Shown here: positions 10,169-20,515 of the stretch, piece by piece | How the letters are laid out: each line of letters opens with the position of its first letter | How positions within the stretch are numbered: position 1 is the first letter of the stretch | Assembly: GCF_904846345.1 (NCBI RefSeq) | Contig: NZ_CAJHAJ010000001.1 | Coordinates: forward strand, 124,001 to 188,000 | Direction: 5' to 3' | Source: Psychrobacter maritimus | GTDB taxonomy: Bacteria > Pseudomonadota > Gammaproteobacteria > Pseudomonadales > Moraxellaceae | Length of the DNA stretch: 64,000 nt | Notes under the pieces: model-generated | Databases searched by the model: none | What the model was told of the DNA's origin: nothing | The model's input: the letters and a program-made list of their open reading frames with translations, nothing else | Position numbers and translations under genes: made by a program

Positions 10169-11335
10169 CTATTGAAAAAACTGTCGGATGCCAGCGACAG
10201 CAACGCCGCCGTATTGTTCCGCGCGCGCACTCATCACTGGTGACAAACCGCCCAAAGCAATCACTGGCATATCTGCTAATACGGCCAATTCCGCCCATGC
10301 TTGCCAGCCTAGCGGCGCGGTTTCAGGATGGCTTTGAGTGACTAAAACAGGTGACAGAAACATACCAATAACAGGCGGTAATTGCTGCTCTAAACGCATA
10401 TGTGCCAACTGATTCGCCGCATCAATACTCTCGGCATCGTGACAACTTACTATTAATGGATAACTTGAAGAATGGCTTAAAGCATTGTTGCAGTCAGATA
10501 CATCCTTGCTCTGATGACTGTCTGACCATTGCATAAGCTGCGTCTGTGTTAAATGACTCGCTACGATTTGGTGGTTTATAGCTATCTCATTCGTCTCATT
10601 GCTATTTAGTACATCGCTTAATTTATCAGTTAATTTATCAGTTAACGCATCAGGCACAATCGCATGGATATCAGGACGTAAGCGCAACAACTGCTCCACA
10701 CTATATTCTGTATCTGTATTTGTGGCTTTTGGTCGGGCATAAACCCAAGCATCTTGTTTTAGATGCGCCACATGATATTGCAACCATGCTGCGGCAGAAT
10801 CAGCTGCATCGTTAAAGTGTGCCAATGGATAGGTAATCGCTATCTGTGCCGGTAAGCGCAACCATGCAAGAATGGTCTTATTGGCGGCTGGCAAATGGTA
10901 ATCTCCCGCCAGTAACTTCGATTTATCCACCCAGGTTAGCGCTTGCCCTTCTAAACCTTGCTTACGATGTTTATGCGCTTCGTACTGCTGTGCGCTCAGG
11001 GCTACTCTATAGACCTGTAAGCATACTTGCTTATCACCATAGTCATGATGCAACCGTCCAAGCTTGACCGCGATATTACTCGCAATATCGATGCCCGTCT
11101 CTTCAGCGACTTCACGAATAAGCGCTTGCTTGGCAGTTTCATGACCATCTATCTTGCCGCCGACAAACTCATAACGATTGCCTTGATGCTGTAAGCCATC
11201 TCTAAACCCTAGCAAATACTGGTTTTCATAATAAATGACCGCCACCGCGACATTGACGACAGTTATTGCCTTGGTGTCGCTTACTTTATTTTCATCTAAT
11301 GGATGCTTTATTGGGTTCGTCGTTTGATTTGCCAT
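10169..11335 (-). CDS. Nudix hydrolase (MutT) fused to a thiamine-phosphate-synthase-like domain
   Basis: The N-terminal half is a MutT-type Nudix hydrolase that would remove oxidised nucleotides such as 8-oxo-dGTP. The Nudix box lies near residues 50-75 with key pieces GGKIDGHE and REVAEETGI. The C-terminal half (about 190 residues) resembles a ThiE/TenI barrel, ending in IALGGLSPV and GGVAVAGIRQFF. The same fusion is common in Pseudomonas and Acinetobacter; whether the ThiE-like part is catalytic is unknown. I chose the ATG at 11335 (388 residues), with AAAGGG 7 nt upstream; the TTG at 11353 lies upstream of that ribosome-binding site. A short internal DNA repeat encodes LTDKLTDKLSD in the linker region. 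It is monocistronic here. Confidence 0.88.
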   Translation of the reverse strand: MANQTTNPIKHPLDENKVSDTKAITVVNVAVAVIYYENQYLLGFRDGLQHQGNRYEFVGGKIDGHETAKQALIREVAEETGIDIASNIAVKLGRLHHDYGDKQVCLQVYRVALSAQQYEAHKHRKQGLEGQALTWVDKSKLLAGDYHLPAANKTILAWLRLPAQIAITYPLAHFNDAADSAAAWLQYHVAHLKQDAWVYARPKATNTDTEYSVEQLLRLRPDIHAIVPDALTDKLTDKLSDVLNSNETNEIAINHQIVASHLTQTQLMQWSDSHQSKDVSDCNNALSHSSSYPLIVSCHDAESIDAANQLAHMRLEQQLPPVIGMFLSPVLVTQSHPETAPLGWQAWAELAVLADMPVIALGGLSPVMSARAEQYGGVAVAGIRQFFQ

Positions 11336-11509
11336 CTTAATGCCCTTTATCAATGCGTTTATCGGTGCGTATTATCAATACATCGATACTTTGTTATTTT
11401 GGTTTATAGCCTTGGTAGACTTTATAGCCTTTGTGAATAAGGCGTTATATAAGTTTACATAATAGCCGTCATTTATTTTATCAAATAGCTTGCAAAAACC
11501 GCCAATGTA

Positions 11510-11528
11510 AATGATAATTATTATCGTT
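11510..11528 (+). promoter_or_regulatory. Fur box upstream of hemP
   Basis: The sequence AATGATAATTATTATCGTT closely matches the 19-bp Fur consensus GATAATGATAATCATTATC as overlapping GATAAT hexamers. It lies about 57 bp before the hemP ATG, consistent with iron repression of hemP. Confidence 0.8.
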
Positions 11529-11584
11529 AATAATTTACTTTATATCACTTTTCGTACTGAACTATTTATCAAAAGGAATTTACT

Positions 11585-11749
11585 ATGAGCATGGTCATCT
11601 CTCGTTATTTAAACTGCCGTGAAAATCGCTTGCCTACGCTGCAGTCACAGCACCTATTTGCGCTGACTAAAGAGGTGCGTATTGAGCATGAAGGCGAAGA
11701 ATACCGCCTACGCTTAACCCGTAACAACCGCTTAATTTTAACCAAATAA
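11585..11749 (+). CDS. hemP: Hemin uptake protein HemP
   Basis: A 54-residue protein of the HemP family, small proteins found beside haem-uptake genes. The family core is plain: KEVRIEHEGEEYRLRLTRNN followed by RLILTK at the C-terminus. The start ATG at 11585 has AAAAGGAA about 6 nt upstream; a second in-frame ATG two codons later is less well spaced. A near-consensus Fur box lies just upstream, and a strong intrinsic terminator at 11768-11798 ends the unit. The gene is therefore a complete iron-regulated single-gene transcript. No haem receptor, TonB or ABC transporter gene is adjacent, which is unusual. In some proteobacteria HemP/HmuP is described as a regulator of haem-uptake genes. Confidence 0.92.
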   Translation: MSMVISRYLNCRENRLPTLQSQHLFALTKEVRIEHEGEEYRLRLTRNNRLILTK

Positions 11750-11767
11750 ACAGACTGCCCATCTCAT

Positions 11768-11798
11768 AAAAAAACGCCTTTTGATAAAGGCGTTTTTT
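11768..11798. terminator. Bidirectional intrinsic terminator between hemP and tamB
   Basis: The stem AAAACGCCTTT / AAAGGCGTTTT with a 4-nt loop is flanked by an A-tract on the left and T6 on the right. It works for hemP on the plus strand and for tamB on the minus strand. Confidence 0.92.
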
Positions 11799-11867
11799 AT
11801 TGGATAAAATGAAATCACTTGCTAAATCTCGACTGACTAACCAACTGACCAACTGGCAGCTAGACGA

Positions 11868-14800
11868 TTAGAATTGCCAGCTATAAACCACATCAACCGC
11901 ATTTTCCGCTGCTGAAGTTGCTTCTACATAAATCCGCCGCGTTAACTGATAACGGATAGATAGGCTGTTTTGGGCATTAAAGACACCGACACCATAGCGA
12001 ATATATAAATCAGGCGTCACATAACCGGTAACGTTGACGTTGGTATCCTCGCTACTGCCTGACGCATCAACGGTCAGGCTTTGTAAACCAAACACTTGAC
12101 CTATCTGGTTGGTCAAAGTGCGCGTGCCACTAAGCCCAAAGCTTAAGCCTGCTGCTGCAAGGTTATTGGTCACCTGCGATTTAAAACCCTGCTCACTGAT
12201 CTGCGTGGCGCTCTTATTATTAATACGACCGGTTATCAAGGCATTCATCGCTTGCTGCTGGGTGAGACCGGCATTATTAAAGACAATGATATTTGGATTT
12301 TCCGTGTTGCCTTTGACACGCACGCCGACTGTTTTACCGCTAATGTTTTTAGCCGCTTCAATGCTAAGATTGGGTTTCATCACATCGCCATTAAAGCGCA
12401 CTTGACCATAATTGAGCTCTAAATTTTGCCCAAAGGCATCAATATTGGTACGACGCGATACTTGCACCACGCCTTTGGCGCGCATAACACCCGTGCCATT
12501 TTGCGTGATATGAATCGCACCGGCTAAAGGAATCACCGCGCCAAAACCACGGAAGTTAATATCATCGCCCAAGTCGATACCGATATCAGCATTGATTGAC
12601 CAAGGTTTTGAGATGGCTAAAACCTCATCAATATTACCAATCAAACGCCGATCAAGCACGACGGCATCTTCGGTTTGGGTAATAATATCCTCACTGGCTT
12701 CTGGTGGACGAATGGTCGCTGATGGCACACTCACGGCGCCAGTGATATTGACGTAACGGTCACCCGGACGCACGATGATATCGATATCAGGATTAACCTC
12801 AGCCAATAACAATGGCGGCTGGGTTAATACCAAACGCTCGCCAACAATACTGAGCTTAGCCTGTAGTTTTTGTTGCCAATTAACCGTACCCGTTAACGTA
12901 CCTGTACCTGTACCACTATTAAAGGTACCATCGATAGTCGCTTGCGTGCCGCGAATTTTGGCATCGACATTGACCTTTCTTAAATTCACGGGTAAATCAA
13001 GCATCGCGATGCGACCATTAACCAATTTCACATCACCGTAGAACTGCGGCTTATCGAGCGTGCCGCCTAAGCCGCCCGCCATAGTAATATTGCCTTCGAG
13101 CACCCGCATACCAGGGAAAAATGGCTTAAATACCGCCAAATTAAGCTCGTTAAGTACTAATGCGCCCGAGATGGGTTTCGGTGTTTTATAGGGGTCAATA
13201 ATGACTTCGGCATAGCCACGTGCGCCATGACCGGTATTGATATCCGTACGTATTTTTAGACCATTCGGTACTGATAAGGCAATCAGTGATACCCGCTTAT
13301 AAGGCAAGGTAACCGGCTGACTATCGCCATCTTGAATGAGGCCAATTTTGCCGTTATCAGAGTACAGCGTGGTATTAATCGTTGGCGGACGACCACGTTG
13401 CCAACCGACGATGGCTTTACCATTAATTTTCGCTTGCCAATCAATGTCTTTTGGTAAAAATACCGCAAACAAAGACGTATCCAAATTTTGTACGGCCAAA
13501 TTAACCTGACCACTGGCAGGTGAGGCAATTAAGTTTTCACGTAAACACAGCTTGCCCGTTTGATCAGCCGCTTGCCAACAGTGGGCGGCGAGCTGTACCT
13601 TTAAGTCCGTTGATTGATTGCCTTGTTTTTTGGGTAAATTCACAATGAGCTGGGCAGGTTGTAATTGATTTAACGTCGCATATTTTGATTTGACGCGGCC
13701 TTTACCAATCACCCCTGACCAGCTGAGTTTATCGCGATTAAAGCCACCTTTGAGCTTGGCAGAGATATCAAGCTCATCATTGGCCACATCAAGATTGACC
13801 ACATGCGCCTGTTCAGTCCCATTAAAGGTTGCATTAATCTTCTTAAAGCTTTGCCCTGCAACATCCAAACCTTCAGCGCTGACAATAAGCTGACTTGGGC
13901 TATTGAATAAATTGACCAGCTTGCCGCGGATACGACCTTGACGCAAAATAAAGCCCGGTAGCGCAAGACGCTCACCAACCAAGTCAATATAAATCGTTGG
14001 CAGCGCCTGTCCTGCTGGCTGCGATAAGGTCGCCCCGCCCGTCACTTTACCAGCAAGCTTATCTGAGAGCTGGTCGAGACTGGTGATATTAATCTTAGCT
14101 TGTAGCTGCTTCGCGTTACCATTGGCAGTAAGATAATTATCGCCCCAACGCAGCACCAAATTATTGGCATTTAAGCTGTCGATTAACGCATTGACTTGCT
14201 TATACTGTGCCTGTGCATCTTGCGCCTGCAAGCGTTTGAAATAACTGGCCAAGTCTTTTGGTAGACGCATCTTCGCCGCTAGGCTACCTTTGGCACTTAG
14301 TGGCTGGCCTTTTAACATACCACTTAGGTTAACTTGTTTGATATTAATGATTTGCTGGTTATCGCCCCAGCGCCCATCGGTATCGATGCTGCCTGTGATG
14401 GTACTTGGGATGTCTTTAAAGAAATAGCCCAAGTTAAAGCGATTCATCACCGCCTTGATATCCCAAGCGATACCTTTACGCACATCAACCGTACCATTAG
14501 CATCGATACTGCCTGCCGCGCCGACATGGCGGAAACGCTTGATACGAATCAGTTGAGCGTCACCACTGGCATCAATGGTGAGTTTGCCGGCTGGTAATTG
14601 CTCAGCGTCTAATACACCATCAAAATTTACCGCAAAGTTTTTAAGTTTACCCTTCGCATTAGCATTATTTTTTGGCGCGGTTTGCCACACGCCGCTGGTT
14701 TTTAAGTCACCAGTGATAATGGCCGCGTTATTCGGTAAGAAATAGCCGAGATTAAATTTATCAAAGCGACCATCGACCGTCCAGCCGATGTTTTGGCGTA

Positions 14801-16877
14801 AGTCGATAACACCGTTCGCCTTTACTGCACCAGCTTCACCATTGTAGTTGAGTTTACGGATACGAATCAGCTTTGGCGTCCCAGCGGCATCAATCGATAA
14901 GCTGCCTTTTGGTACATCAGCGGTATCAATGTGCCCATCGAAACGGGCGTCAAAGACGGATAGCTCACCGCCGATAATATCAACGCTGGCATCACCGCTA
15001 CCCGTGATACCGATAGCGCGGCTATCTTGGCTGGCATCGAGGTTTGCTTGCAGATCGGTACTGTTAAAACTGACAATATGACGCTGACCTTTGACGCGGT
15101 TTTTACTGATATTGAGCATGCGCCCGCGTGCATTGATACGTCCTGTCAGACGCTCAAGTGGTAAATCACTACGATATTTCTTGGGTAATAAACCCGTGGT
15201 ACGCGCATCAATCTGCCAAGTTAGCGGCTGTTTTTTGCTCGCTAATTGAATCTGACCTGTGCCAGATAAATCACCTACTACGCCTTTATAATTAAGACGG
15301 TTGATATCGATGACATCGCCCGCTTTACGCACACGTAAATCGTAGTTGCCTTTAGGGGCGGCATTTAGCTCGTTAATCACCGCCTTACCGTCAACTGATA
15401 AATTCGCGCCGCGCATGATGACATTTGCTTGTCCGCTTGGGCTATTAATATTGCCGATATTAGGCACATTACGACGCACAAGGTTCTGCCATTTGGCATC
15501 GATATACCAAGGCGTTATTTGCTTAGATTTAGAGGTTCTGCCACGGGCTAAGGGTTTACCTTGCACGATATTGGCATTAACGTGTTCACCATCACGCTGA
15601 CGCAAATCTGCATCCATCTCTAGATTGCCAGCTTTGTTTTTATGCTGATAATGTACCGACAAACGACCATTGAGCTTTTGCGGCGCGTACGCTTTAAAAT
15701 CAGCGTAATCCTTAGGAATCACCCGTCGAATATCAAAATTACTGCCGGTTGCGCGCACCTTTGCATCAAAGCTACCCTTCCAGTCTAAGATACCTTGTAG
15801 CACAAGATTACCCGCTGGCACCTGAGCATCTAAGCGATCGACGCGCAGTTGGCTATCAGCAATGATGCCGCGACCTTGATAGTGTCCTGACGGGATATCT
15901 TTGGCGGTCAGCTCAGTATTGATGCGCAGACGTATCTCTGAGATGACACCCGATGCTGTCGCCATGCCACTTTTGAGATGGATATTTTGGCTGTCGGCAT
16001 AAGGAATAAGAATATCATCCCATTCAAGCTTCGCCTGAAATGGCGAGTCACTATCTAAACCCTGCACCACAAAATCGCCGCTGACATCGCTGTCATTATA
16101 GCGGCTACGGACTTTACCGACGGTGCGTTTAAGCGTACCGGTTGCGGTAATGTTCAATGGGTCGATATAAGCCTTTCCTAGCGCGCTTACCTCAGCTATA
16201 GCGCTCAAATCTAAAGGATAGTCACCTTGTAAATCTGCATGACCTTGTAAAGCACTGACTTTGACAATATCAGCGTATTGCAATTTACCGCGACCGACGT
16301 TCACCACGCTACCGACCCAGGTCAAATCACGCGCCTCAATATCATGTACGATGATAGGCTCTTTGGTCACTTGCTTATAAATGATGGTTTGTACTTTTGC
16401 TTGATCAAAACGCAAATTGACTGGCAAACTGAGGGTTCGATAATCGAACGGCTCACCCGTTGGCGGTTTGTTATTGATAATCTCAATGGTTTGAATATCA
16501 GCGTCACGCAGATGCACTTCTTTGGCAAATACCGCGCGCCAGCCTATTTTAACGTAGGCTTTATCGACTAATATCTCAAGGTCTTCGTTTGCCTCGATAT
16601 CGATATCCGTAAGCCAAAGACCATCGCGCAGATTGCCACGACCATATTTAAATTTGATACCCGTCTCAGCACTGATTTTCTCTAAAATAAACTTGGTGCC
16701 TGATTCAGTACCCGCCGCATACAAAAAAATGGCGAACATAATCGCCAGTACGATAAGAATAAGCACCGTCAATTTGAGTAAAAAAGACAGCGGATACCAA
16801 CGTCTTACGGCGCGGGCATCGCGTTGTGCTGGATCTTCATCTGATGGCTTGTTTGGCGGGGTATTTTTGGTCAACAT
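11868..16877 (-). CDS. tamB: Translocation and assembly module protein TamB (AsmA-like)
   Basis: Inner-membrane-anchored, periplasm-spanning protein that works with TamA in outer-membrane protein insertion and is also implicated in phospholipid transport to the outer membrane. It has 1669 residues, somewhat longer than E. coli TamB (about 1260). One N-terminal membrane anchor (about residues 31-53, LTVLILIVLAIMFAIFLYAA) is followed by a very long beta-rich region. The C-terminal TamB (DUF490) domain contains GTRTLTNQIGQVFGLQSLTV and ends in VDVVYSWQF. An internal duplication is visible: FNLGYFLPNNAAIITG and FNLGYFFKDIPSTITG lie in repeated modules. tamA lies immediately upstream, 98 bp away, in the same orientation, giving the usual tamA-tamB operon. 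Confidence 0.96.
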   Translation of the reverse strand: MLTKNTPPNKPSDEDPAQRDARAVRRWYPLSFLLKLTVLILIVLAIMFAIFLYAAGTESGTKFILEKISAETGIKFKYGRGNLRDGLWLTDIDIEANEDLEILVDKAYVKIGWRAVFAKEVHLRDADIQTIEIINNKPPTGEPFDYRTLSLPVNLRFDQAKVQTIIYKQVTKEPIIVHDIEARDLTWVGSVVNVGRGKLQYADIVKVSALQGHADLQGDYPLDLSAIAEVSALGKAYIDPLNITATGTLKRTVGKVRSRYNDSDVSGDFVVQGLDSDSPFQAKLEWDDILIPYADSQNIHLKSGMATASGVISEIRLRINTELTAKDIPSGHYQGRGIIADSQLRVDRLDAQVPAGNLVLQGILDWKGSFDAKVRATGSNFDIRRVIPKDYADFKAYAPQKLNGRLSVHYQHKNKAGNLEMDADLRQRDGEHVNANIVQGKPLARGRTSKSKQITPWYIDAKWQNLVRRNVPNIGNINSPSGQANVIMRGANLSVDGKAVINELNAAPKGNYDLRVRKAGDVIDINRLNYKGVVGDLSGTGQIQLASKKQPLTWQIDARTTGLLPKKYRSDLPLERLTGRINARGRMLNISKNRVKGQRHIVSFNSTDLQANLDASQDSRAIGITGSGDASVDIIGGELSVFDARFDGHIDTADVPKGSLSIDAAGTPKLIRIRKLNYNGEAGAVKANGVIDLRQNIGWTVDGRFDKFNLGYFLPNNAAIITGDLKTSGVWQTAPKNNANAKGKLKNFAVNFDGVLDAEQLPAGKLTIDASGDAQLIRIKRFRHVGAAGSIDANGTVDVRKGIAWDIKAVMNRFNLGYFFKDIPSTITGSIDTDGRWGDNQQIINIKQVNLSGMLKGQPLSAKGSLAAKMRLPKDLASYFKRLQAQDAQAQYKQVNALIDSLNANNLVLRWGDNYLTANGNAKQLQAKINITSLDQLSDKLAGKVTGGATLSQPAGQALPTIYIDLVGERLALPGFILRQGRIRGKLVNLFNSPSQLIVSAEGLDVAGQSFKKINATFNGTEQAHVVNLDVANDELDISAKLKGGFNRDKLSWSGVIGKGRVKSKYATLNQLQPAQLIVNLPKKQGNQSTDLKVQLAAHCWQAADQTGKLCLRENLIASPASGQVNLAVQNLDTSLFAVFLPKDIDWQAKINGKAIVGWQRGRPPTINTTLYSDNGKIGLIQDGDSQPVTLPYKRVSLIALSVPNGLKIRTDINTGHGARGYAEVIIDPYKTPKPISGALVLNELNLAVFKPFFPGMRVLEGNITMAGGLGGTLDKPQFYGDVKLVNGRIAMLDLPVNLRKVNVDAKIRGTQATIDGTFNSGTGTGTLTGTVNWQQKLQAKLSIVGERLVLTQPPLLLAEVNPDIDIIVRPGDRYVNITGAVSVPSATIRPPEASEDIITQTEDAVVLDRRLIGNIDEVLAISKPWSINADIGIDLGDDINFRGFGAVIPLAGAIHITQNGTGVMRAKGVVQVSRRTNIDAFGQNLELNYGQVRFNGDVMKPNLSIEAAKNISGKTVGVRVKGNTENPNIIVFNNAGLTQQQAMNALITGRINNKSATQISEQGFKSQVTNNLAAAGLSFGLSGTRTLTNQIGQVFGLQSLTVDASGSSEDTNVNVTGYVTPDLYIRYGVGVFNAQNSLSIRYQLTRRIYVEATSAAENAVDVVYSWQF

Positions 16878-16975
16878 GACACTCAGCTACGTTAAAGAAT
16901 GATTACCAGCATGCGCTAGAATAAAAAATAGAACTGTATTTAAGACTGTAGTTAGGACTGTTTGCTGCTTACTGT

Positions 16976-19900
16976 TTATAAAGGCGAGCCGATAAAGAGA
17001 TGCAGTCGCACCGGAATACTCTCCTCCGTCACACCAGCCGCCACATCGACACGTACCACGCCAACTGGTGATGCCCAGCGGATACCGACACCGACGCCAA
17101 CTTTGGTATCTGTCTCAAAATCTTTATCATAAGCATTACCGACATCGGTGAAAAACGCCCCACGGAAACCCGGTTTAAACTCATAGTTATATTCGGCGCT
17201 ACCGACGGCGAGTATTTGTCCGCCTGTCAGATAGCCTTTGTCAATCGGTGATAAGCTCTCGTAATCATAACCACGGATACTTTGGTCGCCGCCGGCAAAG
17301 AAGCGCAGTTTATAAGGCACTTCATAAAAATCATCGGCCCAAATATAACCGGTATTTAAACTGCCTAGAATTTGGTGTTTATCATCAGTTCCAAAGCTAT
17401 AAAGACCGCTCACGCCCGCGCGTAGTATGGCTAAATCGGTATCACTTAATGCACTTTCTGAACCTGCTTCAAGCGAATAATACTGACGGAACCCGCGCGT
17501 AGGATTGGCAGCGTTATCGACATCAGTCTTACTCATACCATAACCGAACAACAAGGCTTGCTGCGTAGGTTTAGACGAGGTAAAGCGTACCGGAAGATTG
17601 TCCAACTCGGCCTCATCAATGCCCGTCGCTAGCTCATCTAAACGATAGCGCACAGAGTAGCTACGATCCCAGCCGTTTTCACGGCGGATATTTCGCGCTA
17701 GTCCCGCTTTTAAGGTTCTGGTAGACAAATCAAAGTTGCCTTCGCCTTGGTCGATGACCTCTTCTTCATAGGTCAAACGCGCATCCAACTTATCATTTAA
17801 CGGATGCTTCCATGGTCGGCTGGCATAAAGGGCGACATTTTTTGTGATTCGGGAGACTTCGGCCTCTGCCCCTGCTTGATAGCCTTTACGATTGAGCAAA
17901 TTATAATCTATCTTGGCGGTTGCACGTACACCCGTATCGGTACCATAACCAATACCGACTTGGGCATCGCGTGGTTTACTGGCAGAGACAAAGACATACA
18001 GCGGTACTTTTTTATTTTCTAACACCTCTTGCGGGGTTTTACGTCCGGCCAGTGTCGGTGGGACAAAGTTTTCATCAGCAAGGATACTTTTTTCATCAGG
18101 GAAAATCTTTTGCGCAATATTACTAATAGAGTCACTGATTTTACCCAAAATACTATTGGTTGCTTGGTCTTTTTCGTCCAATACCCGATCGCTTGGCAGT
18201 CGGCTTAAACGTTCAGCTTTTTGTTTAATGGCTTGCAGTTTATCCAGTGTTTCTTCATCAGCTTTAAACTCAATAGCAGCGATGTCATCTGGATTAACGG
18301 TCTCGCCACTATTGGCGTAGCGCTCACCCTCATTTTGGCTATTGTTATCGCCATATTGCTCAGTATCACTGACATAAGAGACATTATCAATAGCGTCAGT
18401 ACCATTATCAGCAATATTGGCATTAGGGGAATTATCAAACGCCAAGGTACTGCTTTCCGTACGTTCATCGGGTGGCAAAATCGACTCGACGTTGACGGTA
18501 TTGAAGTAACGGGTCGCTGATAAATCATTACTAAACTTAGTCACTGCGGGACGATAAAAAGGGTCGCCCGCTTTAAAGCCAAGCAGCTGATGTAATAAGG
18601 ACAATTCCACCGGCAGTTTTTCCGGATCACGCGTCAACGTACCCGACTCTTGATCATAAGTAAAAAACACCACTTCATCAAATTCATAGCGCTCGCCGGT
18701 ATTGTAGACCAGCGACACATCGGCCGTATTGTCCGGCAAGATAATATCGACCGATTTATTTAGCCAATATTGATCAAAGTAACCATAGGTATTACTGAGC
18801 GACTCAAGTGCTGCTTTACTGTCTTTATAAACGCGGTGATTAAAGATATCGCCTTCTTTTGGCGGTAAGTCTTTTTCAAGCTCGGCAAACTCTGCTTGCT
18901 CACTACCTTCGCCGCGGATATCGACAATACGGCTATCAACGCGTACTGGCTCGCCCAACTTCTCAATAATGACGTCAATAGTATCGCTATTGGTTTGGCG
19001 TAAACGCAAGGTCACTTCATAGTAACCAACGGCTTTTGCCGCATCTAGTGCCGTTTGGCGTAAACGCGGTAGCGCAGCGGTAAAATCAACCACAGACTGA
19101 ACGGTAGTGTCATCGAGCGCAGCTTTGATATTCTTAAAGGGTTGAATATCATCATCCGCTTTGGTCAGTTTTGGCTTAGTATTTGGGGTACTGTTTGCAG
19201 TATTGTCTTCAGTATTACTATTTAAATTGTCCGCCGCGGCTTGTTGCAAATAAATCGTTGTTTCGACGTGTGGTAGCGCGATCGCGCCCTCATTAAAGAA
19301 GCGATTGTAAAGACGCTTAACGATATTGCCTTTTTTATTGCGTGCCTTCGGTTTGGGTTTTGCCGCTTGCTCGATACTTTCCTTGACTGCATCAATATCA
19401 TTTTCATAATTAGGCAAATAATCATCAGGATTAATGCTACCTGACGTCGCATTTTCTATATTAATGGCATCACTACTATCTTCTAAAGCATCATTCACTA
19501 AAATAGCGTTATCCACTTCTGAATCAGTATTGCCGCTACTGACAGAATCACTGACATTAATAGGACGTGACATCACATCATTAGTATCGTCAGTTTCTGC
19601 CTGTTTAGCAGCCGTCTCACTTTTACCTAAGGTGTCAAGATTGCTTGGTGCTGGCAGGGTAGTCGCATCCAAGTCAACGTCCAGACCAATCGGTGGCGGC
19701 GTATCATTTAACGTCGCCACTGGCGCATCGAATCCATCCAATCTATCAAAGTCGCTATCATTATGACGTATGCCATCGATGTTATTCACGCCAGTGCTAC
19801 TATTAAGGCTGTCAATATCTTGGGCGTTTTGCCTATCCATCGCCGCCAATTCACGGTCAATCTCTGCAGGCGTCATCATCTGATAGCCTTGCTGCTGCAC

Positions 19901-20515
19901 GCTATTGACTTGCTGCTCTAAGTTTTCATTGCTATCAAATGCTTGGTTGTTGCCTAGATTATCCAAGCCCTCACCAATGTTGTTAGCAATGTTATTAGCA
20001 AAGTCATTAACACTATCGATATCATTATTTGATAACTGCGAGTTATCCGTGTTATTTGTTTGCGTGCTAGGGTTTTTCTTAGCGCCAGTTTCTGATTTTT
20101 TTGCATTAGGCTTTTTGATACCTAGGTTTTGCTCGCTATAATCATCCAATACCGATTGATCGATAATACCTTGTTCGACGGCCTTTTTTAGGCGCAAGGC
20201 ATCTAAAGCGATATCAAGCTGGCTATCTTCATACGCATCACTTTCGATATTTTTAATAACTTGGCTACTACTTGGATTATTGGCAGTACTAGTGTTTAAA
20301 TCGGTAGCGGCAAAGGCGGCAGGTGCCATACCAACACTCACGCCAAAACCAACCAAGCTTGTGGTCAACGCACTAAAAATTGCCGTCCGCGTAAAGTAAA
20401 CGCGCGGATTACCGTTACTAAGATGAGTAAGCTTAACGGAGTGCGGCGGCATGTCTGACGTATCACGCGGCATAACCGATAAGGGGCGCGCTAGAGTTGA
20501 AGGCTGATGTTTCAT
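16976..20515 (-). CDS. tamA: Outer-membrane assembly factor TamA, with large low-complexity insertions
   Basis: Omp85-family outer-membrane barrel that pairs with TamB. At 1179 residues it is about twice the E. coli length (577). A signal peptide with a long n-region ends near residue 70 (MAPAAFA). Residues about 72-455 are low-complexity, rich in Asn, Asp, Ser and Gln. POTRA-type segments follow (about 463-682), including LRQTALDAAKAVGYYEVTLR and ATRYFNTVNVES. A second polar insertion (about 682-830) sits before the start of the barrel at VPLYVFVSASKPRDAQVGIG. The barrel carries GGDQSIRGYDYESL, the Omp85 loop-6 type motif. The last residues are FIGSPL rather than the usual terminal Phe. AGGA lies 7 nt before the ATG. 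The next gene is tamB. Confidence 0.93.
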   Translation of the reverse strand: MKHQPSTLARPLSVMPRDTSDMPPHSVKLTHLSNGNPRVYFTRTAIFSALTTSLVGFGVSVGMAPAAFAATDLNTSTANNPSSSQVIKNIESDAYEDSQLDIALDALRLKKAVEQGIIDQSVLDDYSEQNLGIKKPNAKKSETGAKKNPSTQTNNTDNSQLSNNDIDSVNDFANNIANNIGEGLDNLGNNQAFDSNENLEQQVNSVQQQGYQMMTPAEIDRELAAMDRQNAQDIDSLNSSTGVNNIDGIRHNDSDFDRLDGFDAPVATLNDTPPPIGLDVDLDATTLPAPSNLDTLGKSETAAKQAETDDTNDVMSRPINVSDSVSSGNTDSEVDNAILVNDALEDSSDAINIENATSGSINPDDYLPNYENDIDAVKESIEQAAKPKPKARNKKGNIVKRLYNRFFNEGAIALPHVETTIYLQQAAADNLNSNTEDNTANSTPNTKPKLTKADDDIQPFKNIKAALDDTTVQSVVDFTAALPRLRQTALDAAKAVGYYEVTLRLRQTNSDTIDVIIEKLGEPVRVDSRIVDIRGEGSEQAEFAELEKDLPPKEGDIFNHRVYKDSKAALESLSNTYGYFDQYWLNKSVDIILPDNTADVSLVYNTGERYEFDEVVFFTYDQESGTLTRDPEKLPVELSLLHQLLGFKAGDPFYRPAVTKFSNDLSATRYFNTVNVESILPPDERTESSTLAFDNSPNANIADNGTDAIDNVSYVSDTEQYGDNNSQNEGERYANSGETVNPDDIAAIEFKADEETLDKLQAIKQKAERLSRLPSDRVLDEKDQATNSILGKISDSISNIAQKIFPDEKSILADENFVPPTLAGRKTPQEVLENKKVPLYVFVSASKPRDAQVGIGYGTDTGVRATAKIDYNLLNRKGYQAGAEAEVSRITKNVALYASRPWKHPLNDKLDARLTYEEEVIDQGEGNFDLSTRTLKAGLARNIRRENGWDRSYSVRYRLDELATGIDEAELDNLPVRFTSSKPTQQALLFGYGMSKTDVDNAANPTRGFRQYYSLEAGSESALSDTDLAILRAGVSGLYSFGTDDKHQILGSLNTGYIWADDFYEVPYKLRFFAGGDQSIRGYDYESLSPIDKGYLTGGQILAVGSAEYNYEFKPGFRGAFFTDVGNAYDKDFETDTKVGVGVGIRWASPVGVVRVDVAAGVTEESIPVRLHLFIGSPL

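Noticed and set aside
11667-11852. A 61-residue minus-strand open frame overlapping hemP
   Set aside because: It is the antisense of hemP and its terminator, with no ribosome-binding site or family match.
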